NCBI GenBank assembly: GCA_030674155.1
Contig: CM060342.1
Location: 13,226,531 to 13,290,530 of the forward strand
Source of the DNA: Stramonita haemastoma
Lineage: Eukaryota; Mollusca; Gastropoda; Neogastropoda; Muricidae
DNA length: 64,000 bases
Direction of reading: 5' to 3'
The notes beneath the pieces are model-generated. The model was not told the origin of the DNA. It worked only from the letters and a program-made list of their open reading frames with translations, and did no database searches. The number at the start of each line of letters is the position of its first letter. Positions within the stretch are counted from its first letter, which is position 1. Below are positions 22,424-34,700 of this stretch, piece by piece. A program made the translations under genes and the position numbers.

Positions 22424-23290
22424 CTACCATAAAATATTTACAGAAGACTTGGAAATAATCCTAGCAACATCAAAAATCAACGGTTTTCGCGAAACTACAT
22501 TCAATGGTTCCCTTGCAATTTCAATGCCATTTTCTTTATAAACTGAATTTAGAACTGAACATTGAAAAATAAGATGTTCACAAGATAATGGTTCAGAACA
22601 GGAGCAAGTTACATTTCGAGAATATTTGGTCTTCCAGGAATTTAATCGCAACTTATAAATGATGTTAGAAATATGTCTTGGATAGCCTAGTATTTCAAAT
22701 TTCCCATGGAAGTTAAACTTATGTACATGATTTTCCAATAATGAATTAATTTCACGACAATCATTTTTTAAATTATGAACTGGGCAATCTCTTTTTGAAC
22801 CTTTTTTTGCAAGAATATCTGCTATTTCATTCCAGTATATTCCGCAGTGTGAAGGAATCCAGCAAAAATTTATTCCTATACCTTTTGTCATGATACAATG
22901 TATCAAATATTTTATTTCAAATAATAAATCTGTCCTTACTTTTGAGCTCCAATCTTGTAAGCTATACAGTACAGACTTTGAGTCAACACAAAAAGCGAAG
23001 TGAGAAAATGCAAAATTACTATTATTTATAGTAATCAGAGCCATAAGTATGGCATAGAGCTCGGCGCTGAATATGGAGAAACCCTTCCCTAAACAGAATG
23101 ATTTTTGTGTACAGGAAGATATGGACTGGGCTGTGTAGCAGACATTCAGAAATTCTGCAAAGAAGTATATCATTGTTTAGGATGCTTGATTCTAAAAGGA
23201 ATGGATCTGTCACCGTAATAAAAATAATATCCTGATATCTAGGACAGCAAGGAAGCAGATGTTTAACACCAATTTGTTTTCCACACATGC
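22424..23290 (-). mobile_element. LINE fragment: RNase H domain and C-terminal Cys motif
   Basis: The minus-strand frame 23173-22424 encodes an RNase H-like domain: FSAELYAILMAL (catalytic Glu), FCVDSKSVLYSLQDW (Asp) and WIPSHCGIYWNEIADILAKK (His ... Asn/Asp). A tail follows with CSCSEPLSCEHLIFQC. The first Asp-bearing strand is missing. Just upstream (minus strand 23288-23170) a second tail-like module CMCGKQIGVKHLLPCCPRYQ joins it out of its expected order, so this is a rearranged or double insertion. It resembles I/Jockey-type LINEs carrying RNase H; I am not sure of the clade. Confidence 0.75.
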
Positions 23291-23359
23291 ATAGTATGTT
23301 CTTGCAATATTTTGTGTGAAGAGCATTTACACAAAATCTCTATATATATACTAAACTTT

Positions 23360-23423
23360 GTGTGTATGTGTGTGTGTTTGTGTCTTTGCAGAATGTTGTG
23401 TTAGTAAGATATGAAAGTGTGTT

Positions 23424-23458
<35 letters not shown>

Positions 23459-23460
23459 CA
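23360..23460. repeat. (GT)n microsatellite
   Basis: GT-rich from 23360 with a clean (GT)n at 23427-23457. Confidence 0.9.
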
Positions 23461-23744
23461 TTATGCGTGTACATGTCCATAAGTTGAATTTGTATACACG
23501 ATTTTGTTCAATGTTTCTGTGTGTCTGGTCACATGAATCTGTGTGTTGGTATGCATGCACATGCAGATCCACCTATTTCTGTCTGAAGATCCATCTGCTT
23601 GTGTATTTTGTCTTTCTCTCCCTCTCTCTCTCTCTTTTGTTCCTTGGCTAGATCTACCATTGGTGAGGATTTTGTGTGACTGTTTTCTGTCCTCTTCATC
23701 TAGGTAGACGTACTCCGACTTAGGATCTAAACATGATGATGATG

Positions 23745-23945
23745 GATGTGTGTATGCATTTTTGACATTTTGTCATCCATTCCTATCTGCTTGAAATGGC
23801 CTACTCTTCTGAAAGGTGGAATGGGTTTTTGTGTGTGCAAGATGTTCTGCATGCATTTTTGCACAAGGCCTGAGCTTATAGTCTCATCTGAAGAACTTTG
23901 ACATTCAGTTTGATTTTCTTATCAAACTGGGAAGAAAGGGCAGGG
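23745..23945 (-). repeat. SINE-B core, reversed, decayed
   Basis: TTTTGTCATCCATTCCTATC, AATGGCCTACTCTTCTGAAA, GCAAGATGTTCTGCATGCAT, TATAGTCTCATCTGAAGAAC and CAAACTGGGAAGAAAGGGCA follow the reverse complement of the SINE core and the second head type (compare 25430-25680). Confidence 0.75.
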
Positions 23946-23949
23946 CTGG

Positions 23950-25150
23950 AAATGGAGTCTTTCTTTCTGTTAGTCTGATTGCTTAATTGGTGTCTTTCTG
24001 TATACAGGCTCATTAATTGTATCATTAATACATGGATAACTGTATGTGTAATTGTTCAGGTCTACTCACTCGTGTCTGCTGTCTAGTATTTGGTATGTTT
24101 TTTTCTGTTTGTGGGTTAGTTTTTTTTGTAATTTATTTAGTCTATCTGCTTCTCAGTCCATTTTTATACATGCTTGCATCTTACTTAGTTTTCTATGTTA
24201 CATGAATAATAGGAAAAAATATTTTGTTTAAAACGAGTTTAGTCTGTAATATAGAATCTATGATGCTTTAACATTCTTTGTGAAAATGATATTTTTTTAA
24301 AACAGAAACTCGTGTGGCTGTTTTGAGGGGAGGGATATTAATATTACTGAAAGTTCAAAATGATTGAGAAGTTGGTACCTGCACTTGTTTTTCCTCCACT
24401 TCTTTATCCTCAATAAAAAGTTTTATTATTTTATGTAAAAGGCAGTGCTGTCATAAAAAAACAACAACTGTGTTACAGTCAGCATATTACATCAACTGTA
24501 CTTATATAATATGTAAGATGACATCGTTTTGAATATCTTTTTCTCCCTGTTTATTAGTGAGTTAACACTTGAACTTCTGAATTTAGGTCATCATGATAGT
24601 TAATTCAACATTTATTGCAAGTGAATTGTGTTGTTATTCTTTTGCTAGCTGACGTTATTGTTTTTTTAAAAAACCAATAAAGACTGTCTCAAAATGATGG
24701 TTGGATTACAGACACAACATTGAAATGGACAAACAGCTGCTACCTACCTGCAGTTGAACGCAAACATGGCAAAGAAAAACATTGTTCATTTGATGTAGTT
24801 AGAAAAGAGGAGAGGAGTATTTCACTACGGGTGAATGGAGAGAAACATAGACGAACGATGGTATCTGGAATCCATTGTGAACATATAAGTACTTATGCTT
24901 TTTTTTCTGTGCAGTGTACAACTACAATTGAGTGAAAAGAGACCTTATTCCTGTGTGCAAAAGCCTTGTTTATAATTGAGCAAAAACTGCATTGTTGTGT
25001 TTTATAAAAAAAAAATTTAATTTAAAAAAAACGAACCTAGTTAAGTACTGAATTTTTGTGGTGTGATCCATTTCTGTCGATAAAAGTTTGAGGTAAGACA
25101 GTGAGTTTGAGTCACGTAGTTAAATTTCTAGCATTCTTATGGATTTTACA
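23950..25150. other. AT-rich intergenic or intronic sequence, nothing assignable
   Basis: No exon, element end or long frame is convincing. It contains CCAATAAAGACTGTC (24674 on), a polyadenylation-like motif without an associated gene, and A/T runs. Confidence 0.4.
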
Positions 25151-25309
25151 TTTTGGTTTTGCCAGTTGTTTTGTGCTCTTTCACAAGTACTGATTATGTG
25201 TTGCACACAGGACTTTCAACTTATCATATAATCCAAAGGAGTTACCAACTTCTGACTTTGTTTTTTTTTTCTTTTTTTGTTGTTGTTTTTTTGTTTGCTT
25301 TTTTTCTTG

Positions 25310-25730
25310 TTCTACAGCTAGGGCTCCAACGTTCACCAATGGTGAGATTTTTGCGTATGCAGCTGTTCCCCCTCCCCCCCTCCGACCATTTAGACTTCAA
25401 TGATATGTCTTAACAGTAACCTGTGTGCATGCATGATTTTTTTCTGTCATCCATTCTTACTGGCACAGAATGGCCTACTCTTTCAAAAGGCAGAACAGAT
25501 TTTTAACTTGTGTGCAAGATGTTCTTTGTGCATACGCACACGAGACCTTGGTTTATAGTCTGATATGAAAAGTGAAAGACTTTACATGCAGTTTGATTTT
25601 TTTCTCGTCAAACTGGGAAGAAAGGGCAAGACTGGGACAGTTTGATTTTTTTCGTCAAACTGGGAAGAAAGGCAACTAGAATAATTTCATGGTTTACTTG
25701 CTGGCAGGCAAAACTAAACCATCCTGCCAC
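25310..25730 (-). repeat. SINE-B, reversed, near complete
   Basis: Tail CAACGTTCACCAATGGTGAG, core GCAAGATGTTCTTTGTGCAT and TTGGTTTATAGTCTGATATG. The head junction CAAACTGGGAAGAAAGG appears twice (25603-25618, 25655-25671), so part of the element is duplicated. The head ends TTTACTTGCTGGCAGGCAAA ... CCATCCTGCCACC. A second tail piece (25745-25805) precedes the SINE-T insertion. Confidence 0.82.
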
Positions 25731-25817
25731 CAGGCTTTCTTTTTTGTTTTGTTTTGTTTTTGTTTCTCAGCTACAGCTCCAAGGTTCACCAATGGTGAGA
25801 TTTTTGATAATAATAGT

Positions 25818-26108
25818 TAAAGTTAAAGTCTGTCCCGAGCCTAAGGCTCATCAGGCCGGTGCTTATCCCGGTTTCTGTGGCGTTAAGCGACTGATAGTCA
25901 TAGACTCCCTCCTGGATAGGACGCCAGTCTATCGCAGGGTTAACCCCCAACACAAGATTGGTACCCCTTTTACACCTGGGATGGGGTGAGAAAATAGCCG
26001 TAAAGTGCCTTTTCCAAGGGCACAACGCCATAGCCGAAAGCTGGGATCAGAACCCGCAACTTTAGATTACGAGTCCAACACCCTAACCACTAGACTACAG
26101 CGGCGGCT
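25818..26108 (-). repeat. SINE-T, reversed full copy
   Basis: Starts AAAGTCTGTCCCGAGCCTAA, ends with the head complement GATTACGAGTCCAACACCCT and ACTAGACTACAGCGGCGG. TAATAATA on both sides (25808-25815, 26111-26118) may be the target-site duplication, but it is low complexity. Confidence 0.93.
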
Positions 26109-26138
26109 TTTAATAATAATACTAATCAAAAAAAAAAA

Positions 26139-26190
26139 AAAGGAATTTGTATAGCACTATATCTTGCAAAAGCAAATCAAAGCACTAATA
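26139..26190 (+). repeat. Dispersed repeat J fragment
   Basis: GGAATTTGTATAGCACTATA followed by CTTGCAAAAGCAAATCAAAG matches 2893-2955. Confidence 0.6.
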
Positions 26191-26231
26191 TTTTTCCGTA
26201 GGCTCTCATTTTCCAGACTAGTGTGTGGTCT

Positions 26232-26980
26232 GTTAGTGTTATCTATACACCACCTAATGACCTATACAGCCTGTCGCAGGTAAAAACTGTTACACGGTGA
26301 ATTGGCTGTGGGTGTGCAAATTGAAGGTGTGTGAAGGTGATAGGCAAAGAAGACGTAGCATATAGTGTTACCTACACACAACCTAATGACCTATACACCT
26401 GTAGCAGGTAAAAACTGTTAAACGTTGAATTGGCTGTGGTGCAGACTGCAGGTGTGTGAAAGTGATGGACGAAGAAGACGTAGCATATAGTGTTACCTAC
26501 ACACCACCTAATGACCTATACACCTGTAGCAGGTAAAAACTGTCACATGTTGAATTGGCTGTGGTGTGCAGATTGAAGGTGTGTGAAGGTGATGGGTGAA
26601 GAAGGCATACACCACCAGTGCTGACTCCACTCTCCCAAAAGTCCTTCGGATAAGACTTTAAACCGAGGCCCCGTGTGCGAACGCATGCAGAACATCTTGC
26701 ACACATGTTATAAATCCTGTTCCTGCTTTTCGTAAGAGTAGGCCATCGATGTGCCAGTGGGAACAGATGACATTTACAAAACTGCATACACACGGAGACT
26801 GGATGTAAAAAAGCACGAGAGTGCTTATTCCATTACCTCGATATACAAGAATAAATATCAAATCACCTTTTGACCTATACACCTGTAGCAGGTAAAAACT
26901 GTTGACGTTGAATTGGCTGTGGTGTGCAGATTGAAGGTGTGTGAAGGTGATGGGCGAAGAAGGCATGGCAGGTGAAGGCA
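26232..26980 (+). repeat. About 120-bp minisatellite, split by a SINE-A, up to the first POR exon
   Basis: Units read ACACACCACCTAATGACCTA, CACCTGTAGCAGGTAAAAAC, GAATTGGCTGTGGTGTGCAG and GGTGTGTGAAGGTGATGGGC. About three units span 26232-26600. A SINE-A follows (26605-26865), then a partial unit (26869-26975). GCAGGTAAAA inside each unit resembles a donor. The last unit ends at the 3' splice site used at 26982. Confidence 0.88.
26605..26865 (+). repeat. SINE-A, 5'-truncated, inside the minisatellite
   Basis: CAGTGCTGACTCCACTCTCC, core TCCTTCGGATAAGACTTTAA and CGCATGCAGAACATCTTGCA, tail ATACACACGGAGACTGGATG and TACCTCGATATACAAGAATA. Confidence 0.9.
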
Positions 26981-26981
26981 G

Positions 26982-27097
26982 TTACCTGTCCTGGTGGACG
27001 TGGCGATCCTGACGGCAGCTGGAGGCTTTGCCTTCTACTGGTTCTTCCTCCGCAACAAGAAGCAGGGAGCCCCGTACCTTCAGAAGCTGACTGTACT
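26982..27097 (+). CDS. POR: POR exon: membrane anchor
   Basis: Encodes [20 protein letters not shown] then [18 protein letters not shown]: an N-terminal hydrophobic anchor followed by positive residues, as in the ER-anchored enzyme. The 5' boundary (AAGGCAG|TT) has no pyrimidine tract and is uncertain; an in-frame TGA lies at 26973-26975, so the frame cannot extend far. Donor ACT|GTGAGT, end phase 2. Confidence 0.8.
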
Positions 27098-27952
27098 GTG
27101 AGTGGGGGAGGGGTAGTGGTTAGTGTGTTTGTGTAGGGGGGGGGTGGGGGGGGGGGGGGGGGGGGTAGTGTGTGTGTGTGTGTGGTTTGTTGTTGGTGTG
27201 TGTGTAGGTGTTTGTGTGTATAGGTGGGTGTGTGTGTGAGTGTTTGTGTTTGTAGGGTTGTGTGTGTGTGTGTGTAGGGTTGTGTGTAGGGTGTGTGTGT
27301 GTGCGTGTGTTTGTGTGTGTGTGTGCTGGGTGCATGTGTGTTGTGTGGTGGTGAGTGATGGTGTGTGTGTTTTGTGTAGTGTGTGTGTGTGTGGTGTGTG
27401 TGTGGGTGTGTTAGGTGTGTTTGTTGTGTGTGTTTAGAGAGCGTGTGTGTGTGTGTGTGTGTAGTGTTTTTTATTTATTTATTCTTTTATTTCAAGATAA
27501 GGGAATTAAGCACTTAGTTGTATTTTTTACATCCAGTCCCTGTGTGTATGCAGTTCTGTAAATTTTGTTATCCTTGAAGTGGGTGCCACGGGTGATGAGG
27601 CTGTCAGATCATGAGCTCAGTGCTCTAACCACTAGGCCTACCACCCCCCCCCTTCCCCAACAGTTAATGAACTGTATGCGTTCTGTTTGTGGTGCAGGCC
27701 TATGCTGGAGAGACAGGAAAGTGCTGCAGGATTTCTGGCCAAGATGAAAAATCATGTAGTCTGAGAATAATCTGTCTGATGCCTATCATTATGATTAATT
27801 ATATACATGTATACATGTTCCTTCCACCCTGCTCATAACAAGTCCTTTTTTTTTTTTTTTTTTTTTTGGGGGGGGGTTTGCTCATGATGAGCCTGATATT
27901 ACAGTTTGGCTGTTGTTAAGGGGTAGAGAGAGAGTAGAGAGAGAGAGAGAGG

Positions 27953-27987
<35 letters not shown>

Positions 27988-29867
27988 GGCATATGTGAGT
28001 GAGTGAGTGAGTGTGTGCGTGTGTATGTCACGTGTGTGTTGGTATATAATGCAAGTTTTGATGTGTGTTTGTGTACTCCTGTTGTGTGTGTGTGTGCGCA
28101 TGCGCGTGCACACACATACATGCATCTTAGTGAGTGGATGCATGTTTGCTTGCTTGCTTATAAGTCTGTCAGTTTGAAGCATAGATCTGCATCTCTTTCT
28201 GGTTTAAGTGGCCACGTAAGACTTTTTATTATTATAGTTACTTGTACATTTAGGATAGCCTTTAAAAGATAAGATTCTCCATGCACCAATTACTGTACTC
28301 TTCATTCTCGAGTACATTTACAACAAAAACTGCCCTAGTTTTTGACAGTGTTGTGCCACCACACGTGTTATACATCTGTAAGAAATGACTCTACCATACT
28401 ACATAGAAGAAGTGTCGTGAAAAACTTTATTTTGGGTGGCAGCATCGAGAGTTTTGGTGATCACTGTTGGAAAATTAGCCGCCGCTGTAGTCTAGTGGTT
28501 AGGGCATTGGACTCGTAATCTAAAGGTTGCGGGTTCGATCCCAGCTTTCGGCTATGGCGTTGTGCCCTTGGAAAAGGCACTTTACGGCTATTTTCTCACC
28601 CCGCCCAGGTGTAAAAGGGGTACCAACCTTGTTTGGGGGTTAACCCTGTGATAGACTGGCATCTTATTCAGGGGGGAGTCTATGACTCTCAGTCACTTAA
28701 CGCCACAGAAACCAGGATAAGCACAGCCTGATGAGCCTTAGGCTCGGGACAGACTTTAACTTTTTTTTTAACTGTTGGAAAATTACGAAATGATTAATTT
28801 AAAGGGGGGTAGGCTAGCCTTGTGGTTAGAGCGTTGGGCTTGTGATGTGATGGTCTGGGTTCAAGCCTCACAGAGATGCCTGTTTCAGGGGATTTTTATC
28901 CCTGTGGAGTTAACATCAGAACCAACTCCACTCCCCCCCCCCACCCACCCCCCCCCCCAAAAAAAAAAAATCCTTCAGATCAAACAATAAATCAAGATCC
29001 CATGTGTTGAAAAACAATGATTCCCTATTCAGTACTCCCGAGACTACATATGTGATTCTATCACATTGTGGCTGATGACAGGAAAAACTGAAAATCTAAT
29101 CTCAAAAAAAAAAAAAAAAAAAAATGCACGCAGAACATCTTGCACTCACATTAAAACTCCTGCCTTTCTGGCGAGTAGTTCATGACATGCCTATATGAAT
29201 AGATAACACATTTTTAAAAATCCTCATGCTCACTAGTGTCATATTCAGACATCATCCCTGAAGTGAGAATGTGGCACCTTAATGGTGAGCAAACTGTTGC
29301 ATATGTAAATCTCACCCATTTCTGGAACTCAGAGCTCAAGTCAAAGAACAAAAAAAACAGTTTTTTTCTTTTAAATTTTTTTTTTCTAAAAAAGAAAGAA
29401 AAAGAAAAACCCCCCAGTATTTTGATTTTTTGCTTAGTGTGTTTCGGGAGGACTGTAATTAGTGGTTAAACTGAGATAAGCATCTGCCACACTGTAGTGG
29501 CTTTGTAAGCGGGAAAAAAAAACACAAAAAAACCCAACGTGCGAGTTGATATAATGGCAAATTGCCTGTTAACTCTGCATCACTGAAAAAGGAAGAAAAG
29601 AAGCCTCAGTTGATTTATCATGCAAACCTCGCACAACTGCAGACACAGACAGCAAAAAGTTCATGTTGCTTTTATGTGAACATTAATCATTGTTTTGTAA
29701 TATTTTTTTTCCATGGCTCGTCAGGATGATATACAGTTTTAGGCACTGGAAGCAATTTTAGACTTTTTATTTTATTTTGTGAATTTGTTACTGGATATTG
29801 AGAATGTTTGGTTGCATATGTAGGACAAGTTAAAGCAAATTAGAAACGTAATTTCAGAGTCACTGTT

Positions 29868-29922
<55 letters not shown>

Positions 29923-30105
29923 TTGTGTGTGGTGTGTGTGTGTGTGTGTGTGTTGTATTTGTGGAGGGGGAGGGGGTAGGTGGGTGAGTGAGTGTATATA
30001 TGTGTGTGATGTATGTGTGTGTGCATGCGATGCGTGCATGCATGCGTACGTGCGTGTGATGTGTGTGCGTGCGTGCGTGCATGCGTGTGGATGTGTGTGT
30101 GTGAG

Positions 30106-30137
<32 letters not shown>

Positions 30138-31710
30138 ATAATCTGAACTGTCCATAGCTTATGCAAGATATCAGTATCATTACAAAACATGAACAAAAGG
30201 ACACAAAACTTTTCAGTAATTGATAACAACACACAACTTAATATAACCTGATAAATAACAAAACAATGTTTGGACACAACAGGGTCGCAATGTGGTGGTC
30301 TTCTATGGCTCCCAGACGGGCACAGCTGAAGAGTTTGCGACGCGTTTAGCCAAAGATTCCAGTCGATACGGAATGAAAGGCATGGTGGCGGATCCTGAGG
30401 AGTGTGAAATGGTGAGAGAATTAACCCTTTGCTGCTATCATATTTTGCTGAGGCACATGCTGAATGAAACAGAGAGTGTTGAATCATGACGAACAGCGAT
30501 CATCAACTTAGCATTGCTGGTGGCGGTTTCTATGACAAACACTGTTCATCAACAGCGCAGTAAAGCAGTTAACAAGTTGACTCTCCCTGTAGGGATGCCT
30601 GGGGGCTGTGCCAGGAATTTCCTCTTTTCTATCCCTTTTTTTGGGGGGGGTTTCTGCCTTGTTTTTCTTTTCTTTATGTCATCTCCCTTCTTGTCTATTT
30701 TCTGCCTGTCGGGGGGTTCATTCTCCTGCCTTTTTTTTTTTTTAGAAAGATTTAAAAGATAACAATTCTCTCCCATGCCGAAGTCGGATGCACTGGGCCT
30801 GACTTGTCAGATGCTCAACAACAGCGCAGTGTGTTTTTGCTCATGTGACAGACAATGAGGCTTGCTGTCTGAGCATTCAACGAAGGAGAAAAATTGGCTG
30901 AAAAAAAAAAAAAAAGTTCGGATGATAGCTGTATGTAGTGACAGACTATTGACAGTGATGGATTTTATTTGAACGCCTGAGGAGGGCAGCATAACATAAT
31001 GAGACGGCCTGGGATTAAGCTTCCTTGTCCTGGGCACCCCTGGGAAGCGAAACAGAGGCCGACCCCTTTAGGACCTGGAGAAGGACTGTGGAGGAGGAAA
31101 TGAAGATAATGGGAAAGACCTGGAATGAGTTGCGGTGGCTCGCCCAAGATAGGACTGCCTGGAGGTCCCTTGTCTGTGCCTTATGCCCCCTCAGCGGGGC
31201 CACGAGGATTGAGTGAGTGAGATGAGTGGGATTAAGCTTTAGTTACAAGCCACCACTCAAGGAGAATTTTCCCCAAGAGTTAACATCAGTATGAATCTGC
31301 TCCCTGAAAGTCCTAAAGATGAGACTTTAAGCTGAGGCCCTATGTGTGAATGCATGCATAACATCTTGTGCACATGTTAAAACCTGTTCTGCCTTTTGGA
31401 AGAGTATGCTATTCGTGCTGTTAGGAACAGATGACAAAAAATGTGTTGTGGAAAAAAAAAAAAGCGTGCACACTGGTCTCATGTTCAGACATTGTACCTG
31501 AATGTGAAATCTGGATGCCTAAAAATGGTGGCATATGCAAAAATCTCACCATTTGTGAATTTCAGAGCTCTAGCTGAGGAACGTGAAACAAAAAAAGAAT
31601 GAACCCATGCATTGCACACATACACACATCCACACACTGTCATGTACACACTCATGTACGCATACATGCAAGCAAGAACAACACACACACACACACACAC
31701 ACACAACACA

Positions 31711-31766
<56 letters not shown>

Positions 31767-34700
31767 CCAACACAATCTTTTTTCTCTCTCACTGTATTCT
31801 GCAGTACAGTATAAAGGTAGGTGCCACAGGTGTATAGAAGTGATTGCACCCAATATTGACTGTTGTTTTGTTTATCAGCAGTTGATCACGATCATGAAAA
31901 AAACAACAGTTGTCATCAGTCTACATGAAGTTTTTATTGTTGAGATGCATTCACACAGTGTGCGAGCAATTAGTATTGATATATATCTTTCTTATATGCT
32001 TTTGTTTTATGCTTTTTAGTTCACCAAATGTTGTATCAGGAAAAAGTTGGGATTTGACTCATTTATTTTCCAAACATTTCTGGTATTGATATTGACTGGA
32101 GAAGTGTCTTCTTGTCAATTAATTCAGTTTCTAGATTACAGACAGACATAGCACAGAACAAAAACATGTATAATCATACACAAGTGAATATCTCCAAATT
32201 TCTATCCCATGGGGATGCCGGGGACCTGTCAGTATAAATAGCATCTCCATCTTCTGGAAATTCTATGCTAGAAATTCCCTCTTTTCTATTCCTCTTTTTC
32301 TTTCTGTCTTGTTCCTTCTCTCCCTGTCACCTCCTTCTTGACTTTTATTCCTGCTTTTTTGGTACGTTCTCCTGCCTTTTTTCCGCCCAAATTAAAAGAT
32401 AACATTTCTCTCCATCATGCTGAGGTTGGATGCACTGGACCAGACTTGTCAGGCGCTTAACAGCAGTGCAACACATTTTTTGCTCATAATGACAAACAAC
32501 AATAGCTGCTGCTGAGTGTTTGACATTAGTAAAGAAGAATGCATAAAGACATAATGGAGAAAAAGAATCCATGTATCAGATATTTGAATGAATCACTAAA
32601 AGTTCTTTCAAAATGGTGAACTAGATACCAGTCCTTGATAAAACTAATGATGTTAACCAGCTACCATAAAGCAGTGGTTAGCACCTTGGATTTTGGACTG
32701 GAAGATTGTGGGTTCAAATCCCATAAGAGGGATTTTTTTTTTATACTCTGGCTGGCTCCTACCCAGAGTGAGTGTGCTGTTGGCTCAGTGGGAAGACTGG
32801 GACCACACAGTCAAGCTTCATCCACTTTATGGATGCAAGTTTTAGAGTGTTGCTCAAATTCCTGACCAACACTGTAGGTGTCTGTATCTCTCAGGGCCCC
32901 TGTGGACTTCCAACCCTGGGGATGAGACATAATGAATCTGGGTATGGCTGTGGCAGGGAGATTGAAATGAGCAGCATGGGAACAGCAGGGTGGGGACATC
33001 ACAGAGGATGAGGCAGAAAAGGGGAAAAAAATTATGATGCTGACTTTTTTGGCAATCAAGCATGTGTGTATGTGTGTGTGTGTGTGTGTTTGTGTTTGTT
33101 TGTATTTGTGTGTGTGTGTGTGTATGTGTGTTCAATTTAACATCTATCCACTAAAAAGTGATTTTAGACAGATTGTGTGTGTGTGTGTGATGTGCATGTA
33201 TGTATGTGTGCGTGTATGTGTGTGTGCGTGTATGCATGTGCATGCATGTACGTGTGCATGCCTGCGTGTGTGTGCCTGCATACGTGTGTGTGTGTGTGCA
33301 GGACGAGTTGTGTAACCTGAAGGACATAGACAACAACCTGGCCATTTTCTGCATGGCGACGTATGGAGAGGGAGACCCCACTGACAACGCTCAGGAGTTC
33401 TACGAGTGGCTGCAGAGCGGGGATGGGGACCTGGAGGGACTGAACTATGCTGTGAGTGACTGACTGAACCAGTCCGCTGTTTGGGGCTGATTTTGTTTGT
33501 TTGTGTGTTTGCTTGTTAGATATGTAAGTGGATTGGTGGTCTAGAGTAACGCACCTGCCTTGAAAGCGAATAGTCCGGGTCAGAATGTGCGGTGGTTCGA
33601 TCCTTGTTTAGGCCCGAAACTTTTCCCCCATCCATTAGACCATGAGTGGTGGTCTAGGTGCTAGTCTTTTGGATGAGCGATAAACCGAGGTCTTGTGTGT
33701 TGCACATAGTTATTTAGCATATATATGTGTACAAATGAAAATAGTCTTGCTTGTCTGCCATTTCTTCTTGTTTAGTTGCTTTTTTTCTTAAATTGTTATT
33801 GCTTGTCAGGGAAACGTTTTGGCAGGAATTTGGATTTGTTACATTTGTACTTGTCATCAAAGTGTTAAGTTATTGATGATGTGCTGTTTCAAAAATATGG
33901 TATTTTGCCAACTCAAGATGGTATATGCATTTTTTTGTTAAGGGTGAATGTAAAATTTAGTTCATAAGTTTGAGAGGGGGAGAGGTGGGGGTTGAGTCTT
34001 AAGAAAAATTACACAAGCCTTAGTATCATGAAACCAGCACACATTTCTTGTCCTTTGACTGTCAATTGGGCAGATCTCCTTTTTACAGCAGTGGTGTGTA
34101 GTGTGTCAAAAAAAGGACTTTCTGCAGCAAAAATGGCTCCAGCACAAGATGGTCTCTTCTCTTTCAGTTTATGGATTTTATTTAGATTCCTTTTAATTGA
34201 AGGATAATGGATAAGCACTTACTTGGGGTGTTTTTTTTACATCCAGTCCCTGTGTGCATGTGGTTTTGTAAATTTTGTCATCGATTCCCACTGGCACATA
34301 AAGGCCTTTACTGCCAAAAGGTGGAACAGATTTCAGTGTGTGCACATGCTGTTCTAGGTGCATTTGCTCATGGGACCTTGGTTTATAATCTCAACTGAAG
34401 GACTTTTGGGAAGTGGAGATATCACTGAAGTTTTAATCCAGGGAAAAATCACTCTGATCACGTGTTTTGGTGGTGGCTGGAAAAATATGCAGCATGAGGT
34501 AGATTCAGAAACACTGAACAAAAAAAAAAAAAAAATTTTTTTTTTTTAATTAAAAAAAAAGAAAAACAAGAAATACTATGAACATGATTTTGGTAGAAGG
34601 TCCTTTTTTTTCTCTCAGTAGATCAGCTTAGTGGTATTGCACACTATGTAAAGTATAAACTGCTCCGTCAGTTATGGATTTGCATTTCTTCTGGTGATAC

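Noticed and set aside
24674..24690. AATAAA as the 3' end of an unseen gene
   Set aside because: No coding sequence upstream on + within reach; AATAAA is frequent in AT-rich DNA.
28478..28560. Possible functional tRNA-Thr(CGT) gene
   Set aside because: The cloverleaf-like head lacks a proper acceptor-stem partner, is followed by a constant SINE body, and recurs seven times with target-site duplications.
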